Source: Faecalibacterium sp. CAG:74 (GTDB taxonomy: Bacteria; Bacillota; Clostridia; Christensenellales; Aristaeellaceae). Taken from it: a stretch of 20,577 bases of DNA. The position numbers and the translations under genes were made by a program. The notes under the pieces were generated by a model. It did no database searches. It was not told the DNA's origin and was given only the letters and a program-made list of their open reading frames with translations. Each line of letters starts with the position of its first letter. The stretch's first letter is position 1. The stretch is taken from contig FR899902.1 in NCBI GenBank assembly GCA_000437595.1, positions 63,668 to 84,244 on the forward strand, written 5' to 3'. This document shows positions 1 through 7,962 of this stretch, one piece after another.

Positions 1-96
1 CAAAGGTGCAGGCAGCGAAGCGTCCCTGCCAGTAACTTTGCGCGTCCGCAGACGCGCCCCCAAGCTGCTCTTCCCCCAAGATTCCGTGAAGAACCT

Positions 97-141
97 AAAA
101 AGACGCGGCAGGAAGCTGATTTTTTCAGCCCCCTGCCGCGT
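97..141 (-). terminator. Rho-independent terminator of the SH3 wall-protein gene
   Basis: A 10-bp perfect stem (103-112 with 132-141), with a further inner 5-bp stem GCTGA/TCAGC (115-119 with 125-129), lies 13 bp beyond the minus-strand stop at 154. On the minus strand it is followed by a run of five T (plus-strand A at 97-101). This is the expected form of an intrinsic terminator ending the SH3 gene. Confidence 0.8.
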
Positions 142-153
142 GTTAATATCTCC

Positions 154-1376
154 TTACTGCTTCTTCAAATACGCCGTCATCATATATCCTGTGTACCCGT
201 TGTATCGCACCTTCGTCCACGTTTTGCCCGCGGAGAGCACAACCACCGTTGACCCGTGCGGCACTTGCACCAGCACGCGCGCGGATTTCGAGCCGCTGCT
301 GCGCAGGTTCACATACGTCCCCTGCGGATGGCGGACAATGCGTGTGGAACTCGATGAGCTGGCAGAGGGAATGGAAAGGTAGTCGGTCATCATATACCCG
401 GTTTTGCCGTCGGGCGTTTTGACCTTGCACCACTGGTCGCCCTGCGAAATCATCGTGACCACCGTGCCGTTGGAATACTTGCCTAAGCTCGTGCCGCGGG
501 TGCTCGCCCTGCTGCGCAGATTCAGCTTGTCGCGCGGATTCGGGTTGTTGACGACCGCATAAGTTGCCTGCTGTGCCGTGGAGGAAGAACCGCTCGATGC
601 GCTGCTTCCCGCCGCCTTCGCGCAGAGGGCTTCGCCTTCGGAACGGCGGATATGCCCCGCGCGCAGATAGTCTGTGGACATAAACCCGACGCCGCCGTTG
701 ACAGCGATTTTCCACCAGCCGTTACCTTGCTGGAGAATCATAACGTAGGTGCAGCCGGGGATGGAAGCGAGGCTGCCGTAGTTCTTGCCCGGCCCAGAGC
801 GCAGATGAACGTTCTCCTTATTCGGCGAAATGACCATGCCGAGCTTGTCGGAGTAGACGCCGCTGCGGGTGGAGATGAAACGGGTGAGAAAATAGCCGGT
901 CTGACCGCCGACGGAAACATAGTACCAGTCGCCCGCACGGTCGAGAATGACGCAGGGCGTGCCGTCGTCGTACTTGCCGAGCACCTTGGCGGATGTGCTG
1001 GCCTCGCGGCGGAGGTTCAGGTAGCCCGCATGGGAAACGTAGCCGATTGTGCCGGTTGCATCCGCCGAAACGAGCAGGTAATCCTGCCGCATCCAGCCAT
1101 AGCGGCCGGCGCGGGGTTGTACCCGAGAAAAACACAGCCATAGCGGCCGTCAGGTGTTTCCACCTGATAAAAGCCGTTGCTGTATCCGCGCACGGTCATC
1201 CACGTTCCCTTGTTGTACGCACCCAAAACGGCGGAACTGGTAGTGGGGGCGGAGCGCAGGTTGACATTCGCCGCACCGAACACAACGCCGTAACTACTGG
1301 AATCCGCCTGCGCTGTGACACTCAGCAGGAGCAGAAGCAGCAGCGTCAGCCCTGCGAGCAGCTTCCATTTTTTCAT
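154..1376 (-). pseudogene. Secreted five-repeat bacterial SH3 domain protein, frameshifted by a 41-bp insertion
   Basis: Two minus-strand reading frames form one gene. The first (1017-1376) starts with a Sec signal peptide (MKKWKLLAGL, hydrophobic Leu run, cleavage near AQA-D at residues 22-25). The second (154-1092) continues the same repeat family. Removing 41 bp between two direct copies of CAGCCATAGCGGCCG (1094-1108 and 1135-1149) joins them into a 393-residue protein. It would have five SH3_3-type domains at about 36-87, 103-155, 174-225, 269-321 and 340-391, each with a (V/L)NLRS-like start and a GY-DYL-like end; the repaired junction reads PDGRYGWMRQDYL, matching PDGKTGYMMTDYL in repeat 4. 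Such domains usually bind peptidoglycan or wall peptides outside the cell. A Ser-rich linker lies at about 243-253. The RBS AAGGAAG precedes ATG 1376. As read, only one SH3 domain would be exported, so the gene is either broken or the insertion is an assembly error. Confidence 0.85.
1094..1149. repeat. 15-bp direct repeat flanking a frame-breaking 41-bp insertion
   Basis: CAGCCATAGCGGCCG occurs at 1094-1108 and again at 1135-1149, offset by 41 bp. The 26 bp between them have no match in the SH3 repeat they interrupt. Because 41 is not a multiple of three, the insertion breaks the frame; deleting one repeat plus the spacer restores both the frame and the family pattern. Confidence 0.85.
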
Positions 1377-1480
1377 TCGTTCTCTTCCTTTCCTAATATC
1401 ATGGCAATTCCTGTGCCCTTGCGGGGAAAAAAGCGGATAGCAAAAACTTGATGGACGGTTTGCCCATCACGACAGCTTCT

Positions 1481-1509
1481 ATTATATCAGGAAATTCAAT
1501 GGAATGCAA
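1481..1509 (-). promoter_or_regulatory. Sigma-A-type promoter for the SH3 wall-protein gene
   Basis: On the minus strand TTGCAT (plus 1504-1509) and a perfect TATAAT (plus 1481-1486) are separated by 17 bp. Transcription would begin near 1474 and give a leader of about 100 nt before the start at 1376. No equally clear promoter was found for the divergent gene starting at 1661. Confidence 0.75.
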
Positions 1510-1660
1510 GTTTTTCCTATGGATTCCGGCATGGAAAAAAATTATTTCGGAAAAATTTGATTCCGCTGGGAACAAAACAGCAGCGTCATGCGTTTTATTC
1601 TTGCAAGGGGAAGGAAACAGCCCAAAGCTGGTTCGCTCCGCGCAAAAGGAGGAAGAATGG

Positions 1661-3418
1661 ATGAAGAAGTTTCTGGCAGGACTGGTAAGCCTGCTGATGC
1701 TGTCGACCGCGTTTGCGGAGCCGACGATAACGCATCTGGGCTACACGGCGTATCTTGGCAGCAGCAATGAGCTGTATCTGCAGGATCCGACGGGTACGGT
1801 GCGCGTCCTGCGTTATCCGATTGCGGATATTCTTTCGATTACCGACACGGTTGTCTACTGCCGTGCGCAGGATGGCAAGCTGCTCAGCATTGCGCTGGAC
1901 GGCTCGCAGTCGCTGATTATCGCGGAAGCCCCGACTGATGAGCAGGTGAATGCGCTGACGGCGAAGTCGAGTTATACGCTGACGGATGGTGTGCTGCGCA
2001 GCGGCGCCACGATTGTGGATACGGGTGTGCTTGCTTTCTGTGATTTGGCGGACGAGCAGACCACGACCGCGCCGGATGAACTGCTGTACCTCAAACAGAA
2101 CACGACGAACACCGCCGCCCTGATGGTGCGCACGGAGAACGTCGCGACTGCGCGGACGCTGGCGATTCTGGGCATCACCGCGCCTGTGCTGAGCATGACG
2201 GCGAACGGCGAGAACATCACCATCGTCGCATCTGACCACAGCGTCACGGTTTACAACCGCGTCGCGCTGACGACCACCAATTATCCGGCGACGTCGGAGC
2301 TGACGGAGAAAGCATCCGCCATCGGCAGCGAGCTGTTCCGCTACGCGCCCGCGGAGTCCTTTGGCTGGAACGTGGAAATCAGCACGGGTCTGCCGGCGAT
2401 TGAAGTTGTGACAGACCGCGGCAATGCGTACGTTGCGACGGCTACGCCCGCCCCCGCGACCGCTGTGCCGACCGCGACCGCGCGCCCGACGGCAACTGTC
2501 CGCCCGACGGCTACGCCCCGCCCGACCGCAACTGCGACGGCTGCGTCCGAGTACACGCGCCTGAACTACGGCAGCAAGGGCAAGGCGGTGCGCAAGCTGC
2601 AAAACCGCCTGTCCAAGCTGGGCTATCCCGTGGGCAAGGTGGATGGCGTCTGGGGTGACGACACGCAGTTCGCGGTCAACCTGTTCCAGTCCGCCATCGG
2701 CTACACCGAGCACCGGTACGCGTCGGCAGCCATGCAGGAGAAGCTGTACTCCAAGAAAGCGCCGGTTTACGATCCTTACATGCCCCTAAAGGAAGGCAAG
2801 AAGGGAACGCCTGTCAAGCTGATGCAGCAGCGCCTGTTCGATCTCGGCTATTTCACTACTAACGACGTGGAGAAGGAAGTTGATGGCGTGTACGGCAAGC
2901 GCACGACGGAAGCCATCAAGCTCTTCCAGACCGTCTGCGGTTATGAGGAGAAGAAAATCACCGGCGTTGCTGATGCGGATACGCTGATGCTGCTCTTCGA
3001 CGAAAAAGCGCCTGTGAATCCGGGCAATGTGCAGCCGACGCCGACCAGCCCGGTGGTAATCGTCACGCCGACCCCGACGAACGTGCCGACGGCAACACCC
3101 GCGCCGACGGAAGCGCCGACGGCAACACCCACGCCGACGAATGCGCCGACGGCAATCCCCGAACCGACGGAAGCGCCGACGGCAACACCTGCGCCGACGG
3201 ATGTGCCGACGGCGACACCCGCCCCGACGGAAGTTCCGACGGCGACACCTGCGCCGACGGAAGCGCCGACGGCGACACCTGCGCCGACGGAAGTGCCGAC
3301 CGAAGTCCCTACGGCTACGCCCGCGCCGACGGAAGCCCCGACAGCAACACCCGCGCCGACGGACACGGTGGAGGTCATCACGCCTGAACCGCAGCCGTCC
3401 GAAACGGTGACGGAATAA
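1661..3418 (+). CDS. Secreted protein with two peptidoglycan-binding domains and a Thr-Pro-Ala repeat tail
   Basis: The 585-residue product starts at ATG 1661, eight bases after AAGGAGG; longer in-frame starts upstream lack such a site and would bury the signal peptide. Residues 1-19 form a Sec signal (MKKFLAGLVSLLMLSTAFA). Residues 20-255 are beta-rich and of unknown family, perhaps propeller-like. A PTATARPTATVRPTATPRP linker (about 270-290) leads to two PG_binding_1 domains (about 301-363 and 376-448), recognised by GSKGKAVRKLQNRLSKLGY and GTPVKLMQQRLFDLGYF with VDG(V)WG/VDGVYG and F-Q cores. The tail (about 460-585) is mostly PTATPAPTEA decapeptides. There is no LPXTG motif or C-terminal membrane segment, so wall retention probably relies on the peptidoglycan-binding domains. 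It is divergent from the SH3 gene and followed by its own terminator. The enzymatic or adhesive role is unknown. Confidence 0.88.
   Translation: MKKFLAGLVSLLMLSTAFAEPTITHLGYTAYLGSSNELYLQDPTGTVRVLRYPIADILSITDTVVYCRAQDGKLLSIALDGSQSLIIAEAPTDEQVNALTAKSSYTLTDGVLRSGATIVDTGVLAFCDLADEQTTTAPDELLYLKQNTTNTAALMVRTENVATARTLAILGITAPVLSMTANGENITIVASDHSVTVYNRVALTTTNYPATSELTEKASAIGSELFRYAPAESFGWNVEISTGLPAIEVVTDRGNAYVATATPAPATAVPTATARPTATVRPTATPRPTATATAASEYTRLNYGSKGKAVRKLQNRLSKLGYPVGKVDGVWGDDTQFAVNLFQSAIGYTEHRYASAAMQEKLYSKKAPVYDPYMPLKEGKKGTPVKLMQQRLFDLGYFTTNDVEKEVDGVYGKRTTEAIKLFQTVCGYEEKKITGVADADTLMLLFDEKAPVNPGNVQPTPTSPVVIVTPTPTNVPTATPAPTEAPTATPTPTNAPTAIPEPTEAPTATPAPTDVPTATPAPTEVPTATPAPTEAPTATPAPTEVPTEVPTATPAPTEAPTATPAPTDTVEVITPEPQPSETVTE
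3065..3364 (+). repeat. 30-bp tandem coding repeats (PTATPAPTEA units)
   Basis: About ten imperfect 30-bp units encode PTATPAPTEA and variants (PTATPTPTNA, PTAIPEPTEA, PTATPAPTDV). The codons vary synonymously (ACACCC/ACACCT/ACGCCC), so the array is not freshly expanded. It forms a flexible, probably wall-spanning spacer. One unit near 3297-3305 has an extra EVPT insertion. Confidence 0.85.
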
Positions 3419-3427
3419 GCAAATCTG

Positions 3428-3457
3428 CGCCCAATCAGCGATGGTTGGGCGTTTTTT
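3428..3457 (+). terminator. Rho-independent terminator after the peptidoglycan-binding protein
   Basis: CGCCCAATCA (3428-3437) pairs with TGGTTGGGCG (3442-3451), with one G-T wobble, around a GCGA tetraloop. It is followed by TTTTTT at 3452-3457. It lies 9 bp after the stop at 3418. Confidence 0.9.
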
Positions 3458-3552
3458 GTGCAGAAAATTTGTAATGGAGGGAAGATATGCCGCTTTTGAT
3501 GCGTTAGATAGGTGAAGACCGCAGGAAAGTGCGGCAGAAAGAAGGAAGAGAC

Positions 3553-4725
3553 ATGAGAAAGTACACGCGGATTGGAACGTTTTTGCTGGCACTTGTGATG
3601 TGCCTGACGATGCTGACGGCGCAGGCGGAAAGCGAACTGCCGTTGGAAGTTGCGGACTTGTTCACCGTGAAGGCGTGGGCACACTACGCCATCGCGAACC
3701 AGCCAGATATGCCGGAGAACAAGGCGTTCGCGGTGATGCAGGAGAAATCCGGCTACGAGGCAGTGCTGCTGGTGATGCGCAACACCAAGAGCGAAACGAA
3801 CGTGCTGGTGCTGGCGGAAAAATCATCCGCACAGGCGGAGTGGAAAATCACCATGCGCAACTGGGGCGCGGTGGAGCAGGGTGACGCGAACGTGCCGCAG
3901 CTGGCGGTGCTGGCGGACGGGCGTTTCGCCATCTACTACCCGAACGGCGACAGCGCGTATTTCACGCATGAAGCGAATGGCTGGCAGCTGACAAACCTGT
4001 CCTTCGGTTATACGACACAGGTGGAAGTGACCCGCAGCGGTATGACGTTCCTCACTCTGGCGGACAATGGCAAGTGGGTCAAGACGACGGTTTCCGGTGT
4101 GGTGGAGACGGCAATGGCACAGTTCAGCATGGATCGCTTCCCGCGGACGGTCGAGGCGGCACGCGAGCACCTGACGAATCCGCCGACGATTCCGGATTCC
4201 CCGTGGAGTTGGACGTACCCCTACGGCTTCCCGCAGCCCTCGCAGTATGCCAAACTTGCGGCGGGCAAGCAGTACGCGGTGTATTCCGCGCCGTCGGATA
4301 CCAGCTTCCGCGCGGCGAACGGCAAAGCACTGCTGTCCACGAACGACTGGGTGCAGGTTTTCTTCGAGGAGGACGGCTATCTGCTTGTGCAGTACGCCAT
4401 CAGCCGCCATCAGTACCGCATCGGCTACATCACGGCGGACGCGGTGAAGGATTTGTCGGAAGTGAACGCAATCGGCAGTTGGGCGAATTACCCGGCGCAA
4501 GTCCTGCGCACGTCGAGCCTGACGGACGACCCGCTCAATTCCTGCGGCGCGGTGATGACGCTCCAGCAGGGGCAGCAGGTGACGTACTTGGGACAGCTCG
4601 GTCTGGAATGGGCGTTCGTGGAAACGACGACGGCACAGGGCAAGCAGATTCGCGGCTTTGTCGAACTCTCCAACCTGAATGTCACGCTTCCGACGGACAC
4701 GACGGGCGACGGCATCAACGGATAA
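3553..4725 (+). CDS. Secreted protein with C-terminal SH3-like repeats, function unknown
   Basis: The 390-residue product is read from ATG 3553, which follows GAAGGAAG (3541-3548) and opens a clean Sec signal (MRKYTRIGTFLLALVMCLTM, cleavage near AQA-E at 26-27). Residues 28-225 contain beta-rich repeats about 45 residues long and resemble no family I can name. The second half has two SH3-like segments. One is near residues 235-305 (YAVYSAPSDTSFRAANGKA, then WVQVFFEEDGYLLVQYA and RIGYI). The other is near 315-380 (VLRTSSLTDDPLNSCG, then QQVTYLGQLGLEWAFVETTT and IRGFVELSNL). The GK-Q/YAVYSAP and TLQQGQQV patterns are typical of extracellular SH3 modules in Clostridia. It has no membrane anchor or sortase signal. 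It shares orientation and wall-directed design with the upstream gene but is separated from it by a terminator. It converges on the stator-like operon. Confidence 0.8.
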   Translation: MRKYTRIGTFLLALVMCLTMLTAQAESELPLEVADLFTVKAWAHYAIANQPDMPENKAFAVMQEKSGYEAVLLVMRNTKSETNVLVLAEKSSAQAEWKITMRNWGAVEQGDANVPQLAVLADGRFAIYYPNGDSAYFTHEANGWQLTNLSFGYTTQVEVTRSGMTFLTLADNGKWVKTTVSGVVETAMAQFSMDRFPRTVEAAREHLTNPPTIPDSPWSWTYPYGFPQPSQYAKLAAGKQYAVYSAPSDTSFRAANGKALLSTNDWVQVFFEEDGYLLVQYAISRHQYRIGYITADAVKDLSEVNAIGSWANYPAQVLRTSSLTDDPLNSCGAVMTLQQGQQVTYLGQLGLEWAFVETTTAQGKQIRGFVELSNLNVTLPTDTTGDGING

Positions 4726-4743
4726 ACAACCGCATACCAAAAG

Positions 4744-4775
4744 CGCGCCTCCTTGTCAAGCGACGGGGAGGCGCG
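4744..4775. terminator. Bidirectional hairpin between convergent genes
   Basis: CGCGCCTCC (4744-4752) pairs with GGAGGCGCG (4767-4775). It lies between the stops at 4725 (plus) and 4791 (minus). The T tracts on both sides are short (minus strand CTTTTGG), so termination is plausible but may be partial. Confidence 0.55.
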
Positions 4776-4790
4776 TTGCTGTGGGAAAAA

Positions 4791-5282
4791 TCAATTGTTG
4801 GTCTGGATGGTCGTCCGGATCGTGAAGGGAATCCCCCAGATGTAGTAGGTGATGTTCGCCTCGCGGATGGCGTGCATGTCCTTGCTCGTCAAGATGATGG
4901 CAGTCACGTCGCCGATGGTGTGCGCGGGCAGGGTCAGCACTTGGTCGCTGCCGATTTGCAGAATGTCGCCGCTCATGGGCGTAATCTGTACCTCAATCAT
5001 CTCGGCGGGCAGGGTTGTGTTGTTCTCCAGCCGGAACGTGTAGGTGTAAAAGACGTAATCTTCCGCGCTGGACAGCTTCTGCGGGGCGACGAACGACGTG
5101 CCGACAACCGCGCCCGCACGAACCTGCGCGCTCAGGTCAGTGAACAGGTCGTAGTTCCGGTAGGCTTCCAGCGCCGTAACGCCCTGCGCAATCACCGTCA
5201 CGTTCGACGTCATATACATTGCGCCGACACCGAGCAGTGCAATCAGCAGCAAAACGACGCTCACAATGGCAAAACGCTTCAT
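4791..5282 (-). CDS. Small single-pass membrane protein, third gene of the stator-like operon
   Basis: The 163-residue protein has one N-terminal membrane segment (about residues 4-24, FAIVSVVLLLIALLGVGAMY) followed by a soluble, beta-rich region that should face outside the cell. I see no recognised family, no cysteines and no catalytic motif. Segments such as VFYTYTFRLENNTTLPAEMI and a closing YYIWGIPFTIRTTIQT suggest an Ig-like or FxLYD-like beta-sandwich, but this is a guess. The start follows the OmpA-like gene by 11 bp; the nearest Shine-Dalgarno (GAAGGAGA) overlaps that gene's end and is rather far away (about 16 nt). Co-transcription with the two stator-like genes is likely. The natural hypothesis is an accessory subunit of the same envelope complex. 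It is not similar to ZorC, ZorD or ZorE as I know them. Confidence 0.75.
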   Translation of the reverse strand: MKRFAIVSVVLLLIALLGVGAMYMTSNVTVIAQGVTALEAYRNYDLFTDLSAQVRAGAVVGTSFVAPQKLSSAEDYVFYTYTFRLENNTTLPAEMIEVQITPMSGDILQIGSDQVLTLPAHTIGDVTAIILTSKDMHAIREANITYYIWGIPFTIRTTIQTNN

Positions 5283-5293
5283 GTAACTTTTCT

Positions 5294-6337
5294 TTAATCT
5301 CCTTCGGTCTGCTGAAGCAGGCGGTTCATTTGGTCAATCATTTCGGAATCCTTCAGGCTGAAATGGAACTCTACGCGGCGCGAAGATTCCTTGTCCTCGT
5401 TGCCGTACTGGTCGTAAATCAGCCCCGTGGCGCCGCGCCCGGTGATGGTCAGCAGACCGCTCTTGAGCAAATCGCGCTGGCGGGTCGTCAGACCGGGCAT
5501 TTTCAGGATGTAGGTGGCGACGGACAGCGCGCGTTCTTGCGAGAGCTTCAGGTTGTTGTAGTAGTCGCCGGTGGAGTCCGTGTAGCCCTCGATGATGATT
5601 TCGCCGAGGTACGCGCTGTATTCGTCGCGCAGCAGCACGTTCAGGTAGACGGGCACGAAGCGGTCAAGCAGCGCCTTGCCTTCTGCGCGGATTTCGGATT
5701 TGCCAGTGTCGAAGAGCACAGAGCTGTCCAGCACAATGTCGCCGGTGGAATGATCCACCGTTGCGCTGAGGTTCGCGGAGGACAGGGCAGAGGACAGCGC
5801 CGTGATGATGCGCGGACGGATGCCAATCAGCGCGTCGATCTGCTCCGCCTGTGCCGCCATTGCCGCCTGTTGATTTTCCAGCACTTCGTTCGCGGCTTGC
5901 AGCGCCATTTCCTTGTTGTTCAGGTCAGTTTGCAGGATGATGAGCTTCGCCTCGCGGTCAGCCAAATCGGTCTGCGCCTGCTGCAATTGCGCCTGCTGGT
6001 TGCTCAGGACGATGTAGGCGTTTTCCAGCTCCTTCGCCTGTGAATCCAGCTGCACCTGGATGATGGCGATTTCCGTCGCCTGCTTGTCCATCGTCACCTG
6101 CTGGGAGGCAAGCTGCAACGTCTGCGCGTCGAGCGTTACCTGCTGCTGGCTGACGAGCGCCTTCTGCGCGTCCAGTTCAGCGGTTTTTGTCTCCAGCATC
6201 GTGAAATACTGGTAGAGGCTGACGCTCAAAATCAGAACAAACACAAGCAGCAGCGCTGCCATCATGTCAGAGTAGCTGATCCAGCTTGCGCCGCTGTTGC
6301 TGGTGCGGGCGGCGCGCCGGTTGCGGATACGCGCCAT
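5294..6337 (-). CDS. MotB/ZorB-like OmpA-family protein with membrane helix and coiled coil
   Basis: The 347-residue protein has a basic N-terminus, then WISYSDMMAALLLVFVLILS (about 19-38), a MotB/ZorB-type membrane helix. Asp24 lies where MotB carries its ion-translocating aspartate. Residues 46-170 are a long Gln/Ala/Leu-rich coiled coil (LDAQ, LASQQ, LDSQ, LQQAQ heptads). Residues about 190-335 are an OmpA/MotB C-terminal domain with VLFDTGKSEIRAEGKALLD and the peptidoglycan-contact motif GYTDSTGDYYNNLKLSQERA. The family anchors stators to peptidoglycan while the helix couples ion flow. It starts 2 bp after the MotA-like stop, with GGAGG inside that gene's end, so the two are translationally linked. 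The length and the coiled coil fit ZorB-like or orphan MotB-like proteins better than flagellar MotB. No flagellar genes are nearby. Confidence 0.88.
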   Translation of the reverse strand: MARIRNRRAARTSNSGASWISYSDMMAALLLVFVLILSVSLYQYFTMLETKTAELDAQKALVSQQQVTLDAQTLQLASQQVTMDKQATEIAIIQVQLDSQAKELENAYIVLSNQQAQLQQAQTDLADREAKLIILQTDLNNKEMALQAANEVLENQQAAMAAQAEQIDALIGIRPRIITALSSALSSANLSATVDHSTGDIVLDSSVLFDTGKSEIRAEGKALLDRFVPVYLNVLLRDEYSAYLGEIIIEGYTDSTGDYYNNLKLSQERALSVATYILKMPGLTTRQRDLLKSGLLTITGRGATGLIYDQYGNEDKESSRRVEFHFSLKDSEMIDQMNRLLQQTEGD

Positions 6338-6339
6338 GC

Positions 6340-7878
6340 TTACCCCTCCTTCTGGCGGAGCGCAGCGGTTGCCGCGTCAATCGACTCCTTGAGTGCGGTC
6401 AGCAGACGCTGTGTTTCGGCGGCTTGGCGGGTCGCTTCGGCACTGTCCGTGCCGGAGAGCTTGTCCGTCGTTTCGCCCATCATTGCCATTAGCCCCTGCA
6501 TACTTGCGTCAAACATGCCCAGCGACTGGCTAAGCCCGCTGACGACGCTCTGCGTGAAGTTCTGGCAGCCGGCGGAAAGCTCGGCGGCGGACTGCTTCAT
6601 GGCATCGGCGACGCCGGAAAGCTCCTGCGTTGTGGCGTTGCTGGACTGCTTCATCGCGGCGGTCGTTTCGCTGCTCTGGCGGGTGAACTGCTCCGTCACG
6701 CGGGCAAGCTCCTCCTGTCCGGCGCGGATGCGGTTCAACGCGCTCAACTGCTGATCGCTGACCTTGCCCAAGCGGGTGAGCAAATCAGCAGAGGAACGCT
6801 CGAAGCCCTCGTCGCGGCTGCGGGCGGCACTGAGTTCCTTGATGTACTGCTCGAAGTGCGCAATCACATCGTTCGTCACGTCATGCAGCTGGCGCATATC
6901 CACCTGAATGGCGGCAGCGGCGTTCAGCGACTGGCGGACTTGCTCCAGCGACGCCTGCTGATGCTGATTCACCTCGGTCATCGTGCGGCCAAGGGTGAGC
7001 AGCTGGTCGGAGAGGGACGCGTTCATCTGCTGCACAAAGCTGCCGACGATGCGCCCAACGCCGTCCACCTGCGCGCGCGTCGCCCCCATCAGGAAGTTGT
7101 CCATCGCCTGCGAAACGGGTTGCATCGCGCTGCGGACGGAGTGCTCCATTGCGCCTGCGAGCTGCCCCGGCAGGGTGTCGGTGAGGGTGGAAAGCATGTG
7201 GTTGGAGTCCTGATTCTGGCAGATGAGCTGCACATCGTTGTCCAACGGGCGCGACATCGCCAGCGAAGTGAAGTTCGACACGAAGTCGTCAATCGCGCGA
7301 TAGCTGGAGCCTTGCAGAATGCGGTTGATGATGTTGAAGCAGATGGAGCAGCTGACGCCCGCGACGGATGTGCCGAAGGCGAACTGCATCCCCGTCAGCA
7401 GCGTCGGGATGCCCTCGATAATCTTGTCGGCGTTGGAGAAGTCGAGGCCGCCCAGACCGTCCATCATGCCCATGAACGTGCCCAAAATGCCCAAAGAGGT
7501 CAGCAGACCCGGAATCAGATCGGCCAACTGCGCATTGCCCGGCCCGTGGATGACGGTATCGTCGTTGATGTAGTCCTCAACGTTGCAGGGCAGACCGCGG
7601 CGGTCAAGCTGCTCGGCGTTTTGCAGGAAGCGCAGCCAGCAGTTCTTCAGCCGATTGCCCATAAAGCGTTTTTCCTGCCAGACGGGTGTGCCCTGCCGCG
7701 TGCCGGCATCCTGCTGCAAGCGGGTGATAGCGCGGCGCAGGGCGTGGGTTGTGGTAATCAGGGGAATCAGGCACTTGAAAACGCCAATCAGCGTGACCCC
7801 CGCGATAGCGCAGTACACCAGCGCGTCGGTCAGGTTCGACAAATGGCTGGAGAACCATTGCAGAATTTCATCAAACAT
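6340..7878 (-). CDS. MotA/TolQ/ExbB-family (ZorA-like) channel with long cytoplasmic helical tail
   Basis: The 512-residue protein starts at ATG 7878 after AGGAGG; an in-frame TTG two codons upstream is less likely. Membrane segments lie near residues 19-43, 121-145 (DLIPGLLTSLGILGTFMGMM) and 158-187 (LLTGMQFAFGTSVAGVSCSI). The last two carry the Gly/Ala/Thr-rich pore pattern of MotA/TolQ/ExbB proteins, and the PGLLTSLGILGTF-G block closely resembles ZorA. Residues 190-512 form a long, predicted helical cytoplasmic tail with repeated Gln/Ser/Ala-rich methyl-acceptor-like heptads, also a ZorA trait. In this family five such subunits surround two MotB-like subunits and rotate with ion flow. It is the first gene of a three-gene operon with its own promoter (7911-7940). 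Zorya defence would need ZorC/D, ZorE or similar, which are absent. An orphan stator for envelope work or signalling is an alternative. Confidence 0.85.
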   Translation of the reverse strand: MFDEILQWFSSHLSNLTDALVYCAIAGVTLIGVFKCLIPLITTTHALRRAITRLQQDAGTRQGTPVWQEKRFMGNRLKNCWLRFLQNAEQLDRRGLPCNVEDYINDDTVIHGPGNAQLADLIPGLLTSLGILGTFMGMMDGLGGLDFSNADKIIEGIPTLLTGMQFAFGTSVAGVSCSICFNIINRILQGSSYRAIDDFVSNFTSLAMSRPLDNDVQLICQNQDSNHMLSTLTDTLPGQLAGAMEHSVRSAMQPVSQAMDNFLMGATRAQVDGVGRIVGSFVQQMNASLSDQLLTLGRTMTEVNQHQQASLEQVRQSLNAAAAIQVDMRQLHDVTNDVIAHFEQYIKELSAARSRDEGFERSSADLLTRLGKVSDQQLSALNRIRAGQEELARVTEQFTRQSSETTAAMKQSSNATTQELSGVADAMKQSAAELSAGCQNFTQSVVSGLSQSLGMFDASMQGLMAMMGETTDKLSGTDSAEATRQAAETQRLLTALKESIDAATAALRQKEG

Positions 7879-7910
7879 GGTCAAGCCCTCCTGTGGGTGG
7901 TTTCCCTCCT

Positions 7911-7940
7911 ATTGTATCATGAAAAAGCCGTGTCTGTAAA
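7911..7940 (-). promoter_or_regulatory. Promoter of the stator-like operon
   Basis: Minus-strand TTTACA (plus 7935-7940) and TACAAT (plus 7911-7916), each one base off consensus, are 18 bp apart. They lie between the Sua5 stop and the MotA-like start, so the three envelope genes can be transcribed separately from the housekeeping genes. Confidence 0.7.
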
Positions 7941-7962
7941 TGTGCAGATTGTAAATCTTGCG

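Noticed and set aside
40..57. Hairpin GCGCGTC/GACGCGC as a second terminator
   Set aside because: It has no T run on either strand; the sequence upstream of the window is not available to judge it.
2941..3684. Minus-strand frame rich in Val-Gly-Ala repeats opposite the Thr-Pro-Ala tail
   Set aside because: It is the reverse reading of the 30-bp coding repeats and lacks a ribosome site; the plus-strand protein has a signal peptide and recognised domains.
5294..7878. Flagellar motA-motB pair
   Set aside because: The channel protein has a much longer C-terminal tail than MotA, the partner has a long coiled coil, and no flagellar or chemotaxis genes are adjacent.
5294..7878. Complete Zorya defence system
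   Set aside because: Only the ZorA-like and ZorB-like genes are present; the downstream gene is a small membrane protein and no helicase or nuclease effector is in the window.
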